Source of the DNA: Aralia elata
Lineage: Eukaryota; Streptophyta; Magnoliopsida; Apiales; Araliaceae
Assembly (NCBI GenBank): GCA_034770075.1
Contig: CM068385.1
Location: forward strand, 45,034,721 to 45,098,720
Reading direction: 5' to 3'
Length of the DNA stretch: 64,000 nt
The position numbers and the translations under genes are program-made. Each line of letters begins with the position of its first letter. The stretch's first letter is position 1. The notes under the pieces were generated by a model. It had not been told where the DNA came from, did no database searches, and saw only the letters and a program-made list of their open reading frames with translations. This document shows positions 24,688 through 36,689 of this stretch, piece by piece.

Positions 24688-27600
24688 ATGTCTAATTTAC
24701 TATCACTGCGGAGCATGTTAATGCTAATACCAGACCAAATTAAACGGACTGGTTAAGAAATTTGAGAATAGTTCTCAAGGCTGAAAAGCTATCTTATGTC
24801 CTTAATACGCTTATCTCTGCAATGGTTGCAGACAATGTCTCTGAGGAAGAGATTGCTACTTTTAGAAAGTAGTAAGATGATGCACAGTTGGCTCAAATGC
24901 ATCATACTCGCATCCATGAGTAACGAGCTTCAGCGTCAGCATGAAACTATGGATGCTCCTACTATACTCCTGCACCTTCAAGCAGTTGAAGGGTGAGGAA
25001 AGTAGGACTATTAGATATAAGATATCTAAGGAGCTCTTCCGATCTAGAATAACCGATGGCACTACAGTATAGACAAATGTCCTCAAAATGATCAATCTGA
25101 TTGAACAATTGGGACAACTGGGTTTTAATGGATGGAGAGTTGATCCAAGATTTGATCTTGCAATCACTTCCGGACTCTTTCTCACAAATTGTTGTGAATT
25201 TCCACATGAACAAGCTATATGTCAGCCTGCCTGAGTTGCTTAAACATGTTGAAAATCGTAAAGAGTCACTTTCCAACCAAGAAAGACCAAGTCTTACTGG
25301 TAAATGATTCTTCCAAGAAGCGGAAGAGGGCCAAAGGATCTTCTTAAAAGAAGAACAATTCAAAGAAGGTAAATAAAAAGGCAAAAACAAAGGACAATAA
25401 GAACAAGACTGATGCAGATAGCAAAGGAGTTTGCTTTCACTGCAATAAGCCTGGATACTAGAAAGGAAACTGTAAGGAGAATCTTACAAGGGCTAACCAG
25501 AAAAAGCTTAGTGAAGCTTCGGTTACAGATATAGGTTTGTTCATGATTGAAATAAATTTTTCTATATGTCAAGGTTCTACTTGGGTATTGGATACCGGCT
25601 ATAGTTCTCACGTATGCGATCCAATGCAGAGACTAAGCAGAAGTAGAAAGCTAAACAAAGAGTAAGTAATCTTATGTGTGAGAATGGAGCAAAGGTTGCT
25701 GCATTAACCATAGGAACTTATAGTTTAACATTGCCTACGGGCAAGTCTATTAAGTTAATAAGTTGTTATTATGTTACAGTTCTCTTTAGAAACATTATTA
25801 CTTCCGTTGTTGGACAAGGAAGGTTTTGGTATTATATTTAAGAACAATTGTTGTTCTATTTATAATGATAATGTTTTGTTTGAAACTGAAATATTACTTG
25901 ATAGATTTTGTATACTTGACTTACATGAAAAATAATTTTGCAAATTGAACAAACTAGTAAAAGAAAATGAGATGATCATTCAAAGAGTTGAATATGTGTA
26001 TTTGATAAAATACAAGTCTGAATCATTTGAAAGGTTCAAAGAATTCAGAAGTGAAACAAATTGACAAAGTATTAAGATTCTTTGATCAGATCGAAGAAAG
26101 AATACTTGATCAATGAGTTTCTAGATCATCTGAAAATGGTATTTTCTCATAATGGAAACCTCCTGATACGCAATAATTGATTGGTGTATCTAAAAGGAGA
26201 AATTATACCTTGTTGGACATGGTGCAGTCCATAATGATTTTTACCGACATTCTAGTATCCATCTGGGCTATGCCCTGGAAACGGCTGCATATCTACAAAA
26301 TAAGGTAACCTCAAAATCCGAGCCCAAGACTCCATAAAGGTTATGGATAGGGAGGATTCCTACTCTTAAGTATGTTAAGATAAGGGGTTGTCCAGCTTAT
26401 GTGAAAAGGTTTCAAAGATAAATTTGGGACAAAATCTGACAAGTGCAGACTTGTGGAATATCCTAAAGAAAGTTTAGGGTATTATTACTATAATCCTACA
26501 TGCTGCCTTCTTAGATAAAAGTGTTTATCATTGAAGGAGCTAGTGGGAGGGTAATAGATCTTGAAGGGGTTCAAGAACCACAAAGCACTTTAAGTCAAAC
26601 CGAGGAACCTGTAGATAGACCTATTATACCACAACCGAATCGTAAATCTAGAAGAGTGCCGAAGATACCTGGGAGGTATGGATTCATCATAGAGGATGAT
26701 GATGAGGTACGCATCATAGAGGATGATGATCCAGTTATATACGATGAGGCTATGAGTAGAAGATACTCAGAGAAATGGCAGATGGCCATGAAATCCGAAA
26801 TGGACTCCATGTATGAGAACCAAGTATAGACTCTGGTTACTCCACAAAAGGGCATAGTGCCTAGAGTGTGAATATGGGTCTTTAAGAGAAAGACTATGGC
26901 AAATGGCAAGGTGGAGACCTATAAGACCAGACCTGGTTAAAAGGTTTTTCAAGTCAAGGAGTTGACTGTAATAAAATCTTATTACCGGGTAATGCTCAAG
27001 TCCATTTGGATTTTGCTTGTGATTATAGCTTATTACTAAATCTGGCAAAATGGATGTGGAGACATCCTTCCTCAATGAAAACTTGAGGAGAATGTATGTG
27101 TGATACAGCCAGAGGAATTTGTTACGAAGGTTGAAGCAAATCGTGTTTTAAGCTACAATGATCCATTGATGGATTGAAGCAAGCTTCTCAAAGATGGAAC
27201 ATTCATTTTGATGAGACAATCAAAAGAGTTTGATTTTATCAAAAATGAGAATGAACCTAGTGTGTACATAAGGGTCAGTGGGAGCGTTGTGACATTCTTG
27301 GTATTATATGTTGATATACTACTGACAAGGAATAACACACCAATGCTACAATCAGTAAAGATAAAATTGTCCAAACATTCCTCCATGAATGACTTGGGAG
27401 GAGCATCCTATAAATTGGGGATATAAGTCTATATAGATAGATTTAAAAGGATGTTCGGCTTGACCCAAAGAACGTATATTCATTTGATGCTAAAGGCGTT
27501 TAGCATGGCAAACTCCAAGAGAGGTCTCATGATGATGAGGCATGGAGAGAATCTCTCTAAAATTGTCCCCAATTGAAAGAGAGATCACATGAGTTACTAT

Positions 27601-28160
27601 CATGTATGCAATGAATATACTAGGCTTTATGTTGATCAGTCATATTCTGGAGATGATTATTGTAAGACAGTGATAAATATCTTTAGGTACTTAACTGGTA
27701 CTGAAGATGTGATTATGATTCATGGTAGGTCTGAATTAAAACTAGAGGGCTAAACAGACTCAAGTTTTCAGACTGACCAAGACGATAACAAATCCACTTT
27801 AGGGTAAAACGTTACCTTGAAAGGTGGTGCAGTGAATTGGAAAGGTTCCAAACAGCAAAGTATTGTTGGTTTAGTGACAAAGACAAAGTATATAGCTATA
27901 AATAAAGCTGCAAGTTGATTGTTTGGATGAAAAGTTCATCACAGAACTAGGAATAGTTCCTAAGTCTCATCTTGGATTCAAACATGAGTTGCGGCACTTT
28001 CATTTGATTAGTGGAATCATTGAAAGAGAAGAAATCACTATAGAGATAGTGGACTCTCAAGAACAACATTGCATATCCATTTACTGAAGCTTTATCCAAA
28101 CAGCAGGATAATCGTCACTTAGAGAAGAAGGGTATTAGATACCATGACGATTGGCTTTAG
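24688..28160 (+). pseudogene. Copy D gag-pol, heavily decayed
   Basis: The start is ATG at 24688 (MSNLLSL-like). Gag pieces are at 24796-24996 and 25101-25307, a degraded knuckle near 25430-25460, protease near 25590, an integrase remnant 26150-26330, the linker frame 26521-26829, RT at 27208-27426, and the RNase H end up to TAG at 28158. Several deletions and stops are shared with C: the stop replacing Trp after YENQV (26827-26829; 16318-16320 in C), the short deletions in integrase around 26050 and 15545, and loss of one Asp in YVDD (27307-27318). It could not have supplied its own reverse transcriptase. Confidence 0.88.
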
Positions 28161-28174
28161 TGCAAGTGGGAGAT
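28160..28174 (+). other. Polypurine tract, copy D
   Basis: GTGCAAGTGGGAGAT directly before the 3' LTR start at 28175. Confidence 0.75.
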
Positions 28175-29981
28175 TGAAAGTAGTATGCACACAAGCCAAT
28201 CATATTTGATATGATGTAGCATATACTTTGTAATCTTATTCATTTGTTAAAGGCATTTTACTTTATCTACATGATGCTGTTATATTGAATGTGATAAACC
28301 CATAGTTTTGAGCAATGCTTTTAGAATCATGATGGTGATCATGCTAATGAGATCTAAATTCTAGATAGCTCACAAACTAAAATCGTTCCTAATCGATGGA
28401 TTACTAAAAAGGGGATTAGTGAATCCGGATAGATTAGTACATACGTTGTTTGCTCTTATGAAGAGGATGGTTGATCTTATAATCATTTGTGTGGAGACAC
28501 TAAAGCAAGTATGTAGGTGCTTATTCGAGAATAAGTTCACTGAACGTGGCTTGCTAAGGAATACCTAATGGAGTTTTACTCGCCTGTCAATAGAAATTTC
28601 TCTAGTGATAGTAGTACAAGTGATCCTTGGACTTGAGATCATCATAGTATCTTGTGTATGATGAGTCATACTTTGACATGTCCCTTAAGACCTTTAGGGT
28701 ATATCAAAGGGTATGATTGGGTATAATAAGTTATACATGGAGATAGGTGAATGATCAACAAAGAATCTACCACTTCTAGTAAAAGGAGAGAATGTCCTAT
28801 GTGATTCGATAAATGACGACTCAGAAGTCTTTGGCCAAAGCAGAATGAAATTAGAAAAGAGTTTCAAATTTACATTATCAGAGTTGTGCATTTGAGAATC
28901 AAAATACATATAATTAAATAAAATAAGACTTGGCAGTAATTCCCTGTCTTATATTTAATTGGGACATTGTATGGTAGAAGGATTGAATTGTACGGTAACT
29001 ATTCACTGAAAGGTTCTTTTGTGATTAATGTTGAAATCTATATTATCTGGAAAGTCGTTGATCGCTAAGGGGGTTTACCCTTATTGTAGAATAAATATTA
29101 TTTATTTAAATGAATTAAATAGTTTAATTTATTTATTTAAATAAGATTAGAATTGTTCAAATTGATTTATTCACAACCGGTTTAATATGGAGAACCTAAA
29201 GGGTCACACCGCAAAAGGAAAATATTTATTTAAGAAGTAAATGGCATAATTGTAATAATAAGTTAAGTGTATTTAATTTAATCTATGGAGATAGAATAAA
29301 TTAAATAGCTTAATATTTATTATTTAATATTTTGGAAATATTAAATATAAATTAATAAGAATAGTCTTATTATTATTATTACAATTACTATTATTTAATT
29401 CCTAATAGGGATTGGGAATTAATTAATAGAAGTACTCTCTCATGAATTCCTAATTGGATTAGGAGTTCAATTAATTAAAGGAGTTTAATTAAAATAAAAA
29501 CCTTAATCCTAAATAGTTTAGGAGGGTTCCCTATATCTATAAATAGGAGGAGTCTTATCATATTTTGGGGTTAGACAATTTACACACTCTTCCATGAGAA
29601 TTGGAGAGAGAGAGTACTTGCAATTTCTATAGAGATAGAAACTAGGGTTTTGCCAACACCCATCTTCTTGAATAACTATTATTCTTTGGTGGATCACCTC
29701 TAGAGGCCAAACACTTGGGTGGCTAACGTTGATCAAAGGAAGGAATCTCATTGGTGAAATTCAAGGAGAACGCGAAGGATTTGGAGGTGAACTCGTACCT
29801 GTGGAAGCATGGTTCTACAAGGGTATGATTCTCATACTTTATCTCTTTCGTTTAATTGATAATTGAGCACGTGGATGATCATGTTGATGGTTTGTATAAA
29901 AATTTTTAAAATCTGTTTTATCGCGCTTCCGCACTATTTATGTAATTTGATTACATGTTCGCGTTATATACAAACCTAACA
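28175..29981 (+). repeat. Copy D 3' LTR
   Basis: 1807 bp, TGAAAG...CTAACA, TATA box at 29538-29545. It is followed by the GATCG duplication at 29982-29986, not by a primer site, which confirms the 3' position. Confidence 0.92.
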
Positions 29982-30046
29982 GATCGTCACTTAGAGAAGA
30001 AGGGTATTAGATACCATGACGATTGGCTTTAGTGCAAGTGGGGGAT
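29982..30046 (+). mobile_element. Copy A/C pol tail and polypurine tract
   Basis: It starts with the right-hand GATCG duplication, then gives the last codons of pol (RHLEKKGIRYHDDWL-like, stop near 30030) and the tract GTGCAAGTGGGGGAT. It continues exactly where 17604 stops. Confidence 0.88.
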
Positions 30047-31848
30047 TGAAAGTAGTATGCACACAAGCCAATCATATTTGATATGATATAGCATATACTT
30101 TGTAATCTTATTCGGTTATTAAAGGTATTTTACATTATCTACATGGTGCTGTTATATTAAATGTGATAAATCCATAGTTTTGAGCAATGCTTTTAGAATC
30201 ATGATGGTGATCATACTAATGAGATCTAAATTCTAGATAGCTCACAAACTAAAATCGTTCCTAATCGATGGATTACTAAAAAGGGGATTAGTGAATCCGG
30301 ATAGATTAGTACATACGTTGTTTGCTCTTATGAAGAGGATGGTTGATCTCATAATCATTTGTGTGGAGACACTAAAGCAAGTATGTAGGTGCTTATTAGA
30401 GAATAAGTTCACTGAACGTGGCTTGCTAAGGAATACCTAATGGAGTTTTACTCGCCTGTCAATAGGAATTCCTCTAGTGATAGTAGTACAGGTGATCCTT
30501 GGACTTGAGATCATCATAGTATCTTGTGTGTGATGAGTTATACTTTGACATGTCCCTTAAGACCCTTAGGGTATCAAAAGGTATGGTTGGGTAAAATAAG
30601 TTGCACATGGAGATAGGTGAATGTTCAACAAAGAATCTACCACTTCTAGTAAAAGGAGAGAATGTCCTATGTGATTCGATAAATGACGACTAAGAAGTCT
30701 TTGGCCAAAGCAGAATGAAATTAGAAAGGAGTTTCTAATTTGCATTAATCAGAGTTGTGCATTTGAGAATCGAAATACATATAATTAAATAAAATAAGAC
30801 TTGACAGTAATTCCATGTCTTATATTTAATTGGGACATTGTATGGTAGAAGGATTGAATTGTACGGTAACTATTCACTGAAAGGTTCTTTTGTGATTAAT
30901 GTTGAAATCTATATTATCTGGAGAGTGGTTGATCGCTAAGGGGCTTATCCTTATTATAGAATAAATATTATTTATTTAAATAAATTAAATAGTTTAATTT
31001 ATTTATTTAAATAAGATTAGAATTGTTCTAATTGATTTATTCACAACCGGTTTAATATGGAGACCCTAAAGGGTCACACCGCAAAATAAAAATATTTATT
31101 TAAGAAGTAAATGGCATAATCGTAATAATAAGTTAAGTGTATTTAATTTAATCTATGGAGATAGAATAAATTAAATAGCTTAATATTTATTATTTCATAT
31201 TTTAGAAATATTAAATATAAATTAATAAGAGGAGTCTTATTATTTTTATTACTATTATTATTATTTAATTTCTAAAAGGGTTTGAGAATTAATTAATAAA
31301 AGTACTCTTACAAATTTTTAATTGGATTAGGAGTTTAATTAATTAAAGGAGTTTAATTAAAATAAAAATCCTAATCCTAAATAGTTTAGGAGGGTTCCCC
31401 ATATCTATAAATAAGAGGAGTCTTATCATGGTTTAGGGTTACACAGTTACACACTCTTCCATAAGAATTGGAGAGAGAGAGTACTTGCAATTTCTATAGA
31501 GATAGAAACTAGGGTTTTGCCAACACCCATCTTCTTGAACAACTATTATTCCTTGGTGGATCACCTTTAGAGGCCAAACACTTGGGTGGCTAACGTTGAT
31601 CAAAGGAAGGAATTTAATCGGTGGAACTCAAGGAGAACACGAAGGAATTGGAGGTGACCTTGTACCTGAGGAAGCTTTGATTCACGAGGGTATAATTCTA
31701 TATCTCTATCTCTTTCGTTTAATTGATGATTGATCACAAGGATGATCATGGTGATGGTTTGTATGAAAAATTTTAAAATCCGGTTTATTGCGCTTCTGCA
31801 CTATTTATGTAATTTGATTGCATGTTCGCGCTATATACAAACCTAACA
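30047..31848 (+). repeat. Copy A/C 3' LTR
   Basis: 1802 bp, TGAAAG...CTAACA, TATA box at 31406-31413. It shares private variants with 1-517. The 5-mer after it is GTTAT; the matching left duplication lies outside the window. Confidence 0.9.
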
Positions 31849-32365
31849 GTTATAATGCCCAAATTATTTTATGTATATAGTACAAAAATCCTATTTACAA
31901 GTAGTTATAATGTCTGATTTATTTCTCTTATATATTAGAAAATATACTTTTTTAAGCAGTTATTATGTCCGATTTTCTTCAAGTATTTAGTAAGAATATT
32001 CATTTTATAAGCAGTTATAATGCTAAAATTATCTCAAATATAATAGCCGAATATTCATTTTATAAGCAGTTATAATGCCTTATTTATTTCAAACATAGTA
32101 AACGAATATTCATTTTGCAAGCAGTTATAATGCTCAATTTATTTTAAATATAGTTGATGAATAGACATTTTATAAGCAGTTATAATGCTAAAATTATCTC
32201 AAATATAATAGCCGAATATTCATTTTATAAGCAGTTATAATGCTCGATTTATTTCAAACATAGTAAACGAATATTTATTTTGCAAGCAGTTATAATGCTC
32301 AATTTATTTTAAATATAGTTGATGAATATCATTTTATAAGCAGTTATAATGCTGAAATTATTTGA
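31849..32365 (+). repeat. 55-bp minisatellite with 165-bp higher-order unit
   Basis: About ten units begin with (GCA)GTTATAATG at about 31849, 31903, 31956, 32011, 32066, 32120, 32175, 32230, 32285 and 32339. From 32011 three monomer types alternate in strict order, giving two full 165-bp trimers plus a start of a third: CTAAAATTATCTC, then C[T/C]...ATTTATTTCAAACATAG, then CTCAATTTATTTTAAATATAG. Confidence 0.85.
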
Positions 32366-33302
32366 TGCACAGTAGAAGGAGTCTTAATTATAAGCGATTA
32401 TAATAACCGAAATAAAAACTTAAAATAGTTATTTGTTAAACGTTTCACTAGTTATGTACACCGATAATCGTATAGGATTTACGATGAACATTTAGACGTT
32501 ATATCAACTGTAAAAGATATACGAGGCAAGTCTCCAAACCTTTTTACCTTTACACAAGTCTTTTATATCTTGCTATCAATTATTGTGAAGTTATTGATTC
32601 TTGATTCAACATTTCTTGTTTAATTTGATATTGAACAAAGTTTCTACGTTATGCAAGTTCTTTTAAGCTTCTTTCTCTTTCGTTATGGATTCAAATTACA
32701 GACAAATGTGTCATCAATTATTGTGAAGTTATTGCTTCTTGATTCAGCATAACTTAAGAAATGAACTGTTATTCGTATGGAATTGTTGTTGCTTAGTGAA
32801 AGCATGAATTATTGTGTCGAACCAAATTGTTTTGGTAAGCTTCCAAAACTGAGATGAATTACCCTTTTGAGGGTCATTACCCCTTTGAGGGTCGTATATA
32901 TGTCCAATAAATCTCGACATAACGTGCAGTGGGCATGAGTAGGATGATATGCATACACCTAGGATATTGAGGAAGGCTGATCCCCTTCAAAATATCCAAA
33001 CCAAACATATTTCTAAGTCTTTATGACTGATAGAAATGGTTTATACGAATCAATAGAGGATATCAACCCTCAGTTAGGCAAAATCGTGAATTCTATTCCT
33101 TCAACTCAAAACTCATTGTGTTTATATTTATAAACTTGCTGAGCTATTTTATGCTCATTCTTACAAATAATTTCTATTTGTAGCTAAGGAAGTATTACCA
33201 GAGGAGTCTGATGGTAAAAGAGAAAGTTAAAGAAGAGTAGTTAGGTCAAGAAAGATATAATTATTGTTGTCTTCTTTTGATGTAATAGGAATGAAAATGT
33301 AT
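31849..33302 (+). mobile_element. Gypsy-type LTR, left piece (host of copy A/C)
   Basis: It is non-coding. 32520-33300 is related to the 3' part of the 20150-23498 element: GCTGATCCCCTTC, AAACTTGCTGAGC, and a GCTAAGGAAG-type block. Its own right-hand relative is 36690-37408, which ends GGGGCGTGACA. It starts at the end of the Copia A/C 3' LTR, so A/C is inserted in it and its left end is beyond the window. It carries the 55-bp array. Confidence 0.65.
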
Positions 33303-35093
33303 TATGAATTTATCAACTTTTACTAGAATATCCTCCACGATACCTCTAGGATATGTAACTGACCTATCTGTAAGCTGAAAAGAGATGTTGGTTGGTTTCG
33401 GTGCAGGTAGACCCAACTGGACATATATCGATAAAGGCATGAGGTTGATGCTAACACCCAAATCACACAAACATCTGTTGATTAACAAACTACCAATGGT
33501 GCAAGGAATAATAAAGTTGCCAAGATCTTTCAATTTCGGCGGCAACTTCTTTTGCAATATCGCACTACATTCTATAGTTAACGCTATTGTTTCATAATCC
33601 TCTAGCTTTTTCTTCCTTGACAAAATTCCTTTCATGAACTTGGCATAGCTTGGCATCTGCTCTAAAGCTTCTGCAAACGGTATGTTGATTTGTATCTTCT
33701 TAAAAACCTCGAGGAATTTGGAAAACTGCTTGTCTAATTTCTGTTTTTGAAATCTCTGTGGATATGGAACTAGAGGGTATACTACGGATTGATTTGCTTT
33801 CTCCTTTTCTTTTGGCTCAGTTTCCGTTTTCTCTACTTTCTTTGCTGAATTTTCTGCAGAATCTGAAACTTGAGTAGGGGGCGGTCGCGCTGCCTCTCCT
33901 TGTATTTCAGGCGCGGCCGTGCTGTCCGTCAGAAGTTGTTTCCCACTTCTAAGTGTGACAGCTTGACATTGCTCCTTACCATCTCTCTTTGGGTTAACTT
34001 CTGTGTTACTCAACAATGATCCTTGAGGTCTGTTGTTCAAAATATTGGCCATCTGACCCACTTGATTCTCTAGATTTCTGATGGCAGCTGCTTGACTCTT
34101 TACCAATACATCATTACTCGCTATATACTTCATCAAGAGCTCTTCCAAATCTGATTTCTTTTCTGTTTGCGGCTGCGTAGCTACTTGCTGATGTTGATTA
34201 TAATATCCAGTGGGGATATGATGATCTAGGAGCTTGCTGATGATTTTGATTGTTACTCTATGACAAATTAGGATGGTTCCTTGTTGAGTTTTTGACTCTG
34301 CTGTAGCATCGATCTTCTTAGACATAGCTGCCATCTGAGCTGCTAACGCTATGACTGCGTCTACTTCTAGTACGCCGGCTACCTTATGTTGATTCATCTT
34401 CGAAGTTGGCCATTGATAGTTATTTGCAGCCATTGTTTTTAACAAAGTAAAAGCCTCATCAAAACTCTTGGCCATAAGTGCTCCTCCCGTAGCTGCGTCT
34501 ATGCTCGTCCGAGTGTTACTACTTAACCCATTATAGAATGTCTGAACTTGTAACCACTTGGGTAGCCCATGATGCGGACATCTTCTCAATAAGTCTTTGA
34601 ACCTCTCCCAAGCCTCATACAGTGACTCTTCATGTTGTTGCTCAAAGGTAGCAATATCGTTCCTTATCTTAGCAGTTTTAGCCGGCGGAAAGAATTTCGC
34701 AAGAAATTTCTGGGCTAAGTCATTCGAGGTCGTGATGGATCCTGGCGGAACCAAATGTTGCCAACTCTTTGCTTTATCCCTCAGAGTGAATGGAAATAGA
34801 CGTAATCTAACCGCATCATCCGAAACATTATTGTACTTGAATGTATCATAAATCTCAAGAATGCTCACCAAATGTTTATTCAGATCATCATTGGCCAATC
34901 CCCCAAACTATACCGAGTTCTGGATCATCTTAATTGTACTCGGTTTAATCTCAAAAGTGTGTGCAGTGATCGCTGGCCTCGTGATGCTTGATTTGATCTC
35001 ATCTATTTTAGGCATGACATATTCCCTCAGTGATTTTTGCTCTTCGTTAGCCATTTTCTCTTTCTCGATTGTCTCTTTGCAAAACTTTCTCAA
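33303..35093 (-). pseudogene. Element X gag-protease, one in-frame stop
   Basis: The frame is open from the Met at 35093 apart from a stop at 34908-34910, where the family normally has Q before FGGL. It shows the plant Ty3/gypsy capsid region (RLRLFPFTLRDKAKSWQ, FLAKFFPPAKTAKIRNDI, ESLYEAWERFKDLLRRCPHHG, QTFYNGL), a coiled or charged middle, and a protease beginning (LCDLGVSINLMPLS, TYPRGIVEDILVKVDKF). The D-L-G active site is usual for Athila/Tat-like proteases. The frame continues 14 codons past 33303 into flanking LTR DNA, a chance fusion. No zinc knuckle is seen; the residues near 34230 look frame-shifted. Confidence 0.88.
33888..33922 (-). repeat. GC palindrome pair inside the element X gag frame
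   Basis: GGGGCGGTCGCGC at 33888-33900 and GGCGCGGCCGTGC at 33910-33922, 22 bp apart. They are the same palindrome type as the leader cassettes, here translated as parts of an Ala/Pro-rich linker (TAAPEIQGEAARPPP). Confidence 0.7.
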
Positions 35094-35271
35094 CTGACAT
35101 AAGTTGTTCTCAAGATTGTCCTCGCACTACACAAGTTCCGGCTGTTTTGATCATGTATGCATAAACAAACCGAAATCACCTGAAACAAGCAATAACAAGA
35201 AAAACAAAAAGAAAGTTTAACTAAAATTGATTTAATAAAATTGATACTTGAAAATTATAAACACCAATTGT

Positions 35272-35289
35272 TCCCCGGCAACGGCGCCA
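35272..35289 (-). other. Primer-binding site of element X (tRNA-Asp type)
   Basis: The minus strand reads TGGCGCCGTTGCCGGGGA, six bases after the LTR end. This matches the complement of a plant tRNA 3' end, Asp by my recollection, and is common in Tat/Athila-like elements. Confidence 0.82.
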
Positions 35290-35295
35290 AAAACT

Positions 35296-36689
35296 TGTTT
35301 ACCTAATTCTATACTAGCACAAATACGCACGTATACGTAGTCCATAAGTAATAAAGTGATAAGTAGAGTATCGTTCCCACGGAGAAAACTGATTTTATAA
35401 TGATAAATATCAATTCTCTATTAACCCAATTTTATTAAACAATTGATCAAAGATTTGTGAATTTCTGAAGTTAATTAATTAATTCTAATAAAGCTAACTA
35501 CCACAAGTTTGAAAACAGATTTTTAAAGACTTAAGACTACAACTTCACTTATTGCTTCACTTTGCTCAACATACTTCCCATCAAATTATGCTAATTAGCT
35601 TGAATTGTTAATCGAAAACTCATCAATATCTATGACCATCTCTCAATATATCATAAACCAATCAACTCAAATCCATAGATGATAAACTCAAGATGAACAC
35701 CCTAATTAACTAATCCACTATATCTCCATGTGAATTACAATTAAAAAGGATTTAAAGTTCAGGTTCCCTATTAGATTACATGTGGTGAATAGGTATATCT
35801 CTATCCTAAACACAAATCACGATTTCCAACGACAAACATAAAACACAATCACATGCTATTATGGTTAGATCTAAATCTATACTTCATCTCTCAAATTCAT
35901 ATAGATTATCCCGGTAATTATTGGCCAAATAATTAAGCAATTAATCATAAATCAGAATAGACAATCCAAAATTAATTAACCATAATTATCCAAGAAGCAT
36001 ATTAAACAAAGCTACACAATAAGATCCGTTATTGCCTTAAAAGAAATTTAGTTCATAATTAAACTAGAATCTATCATCCACAAATTTAATAGCATTCAAA
36101 AATTCAAAAGTAAAAGATAGAGAAAAGAACAAAAACTGATGAAGCAATCCTTGAATCTCTCTCTAGCTCCTGCCTTGATTTCCTTCTGCTAGGAATTTGC
36201 TTCAAGTCTTCTCAATTTGCCCCAAAACTAGGGTTTTCTAATAAATAAGTTCAACAACCTTAAAACTAACTTAAAGCAACTATTTATAGTATCTGATAAA
36301 AATCCTAAATAATTTAGAAGTCTGAAAACCAATTACACATCAAGTTGCTTCAATTAAATGAAAAGTCAAAGCTAGTCAACTCCCGAACTGGTGCGGTTGC
36401 GCTGGAAATAGGCCTGAATTGGGCGCGGCCGCGCTGCACTGGCAGACAATTTTTTTCTAACTTCGGAGACCGGCGCGGCCGCGTTGCTCCCTAGTTCATT
36501 TTAGGCGCGACCGCGCTATTTGACTTTCTGCACTTTTTCCTTCCTTTTGCTGCTGTTATGTTCAAGACTCACCAAATCCATTCCCAACACATGCAACCTA
36601 CAAAAACACACAAAATGCATGAAAAGTAACTAGAAACACTAACCCACATTAAAAAGTACCCAATTCGTAGGTATAAAACCCACTCATCA
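35296..36689 (-). repeat. Element X 5' LTR
   Basis: 1394 bp. On minus it starts TGATGAGTGGGTTTTATACC and ends ATTAGGTAAACA. The start matches both Z LTRs (44847 and 47874). It contains the GC palindrome cassette at 36390-36516. There is no coding content. Confidence 0.85.
36390..36516 (-). repeat. Four-arm GC palindrome cassette in a gypsy LTR
   Basis: Arms: GGTGCGGTTGCGC 36390-36402, GGCGCGGCCGCGC 36422-36434, GGCGCGGCCGCGT 36472-36484 and GGCGCGACCGCGC 36504-36516. Starts are 32, 50 and 32 bp apart. The last spacer contains CTAGTTCATTTT, also present between arms 3 and 4 of Copia copies A and D, although the two elements belong to different superfamilies and lie in opposite sense. Confidence 0.87.

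Larger units (their letters stand above)
17605..29981 (+). mobile_element. Complete Copia copy D nested in copy C
   Basis: The 5' LTR is 17605-19412, primer site 19414-19425, leader 19413-24687 (with a 3.35-kb insertion), gag-pol pseudogene 24688-28160, polypurine tract 28160-28174 and 3' LTR 28175-29981. The GATCG duplication frames it. Insertion was into pol of copy C, about 60 bp before that copy's 3' LTR. It shares coding lesions with C, so it belonged to a defective subfamily before it moved. Confidence 0.93.
33303..36689 (-). mobile_element. Truncated gypsy element X (Tat/Athila-like)
   Basis: On minus: 5' LTR 36689-35296, primer site 35289-35272, gag-protease 35093-33303, then an abrupt end. 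RT, integrase and the 3' LTR are missing. Both flanks are the same gypsy-type LTR family, and about 270 bp of it is present on both sides (33031-33302 and 36691-37004). The truncation therefore probably arose by recombination rather than by simple insertion. Confidence 0.82.

Noticed and set aside
17605..31848. Tandem LTR array formed by unequal recombination (three LTRs in line)
   Set aside because: The GATCG duplications and the exact continuation of pol across D show a nested insertion instead.
31849..32365. Possible CRISPR-like regular repeat
   Set aside because: Repeats are contiguous 55-bp monomers without unique spacers, in a plant context.
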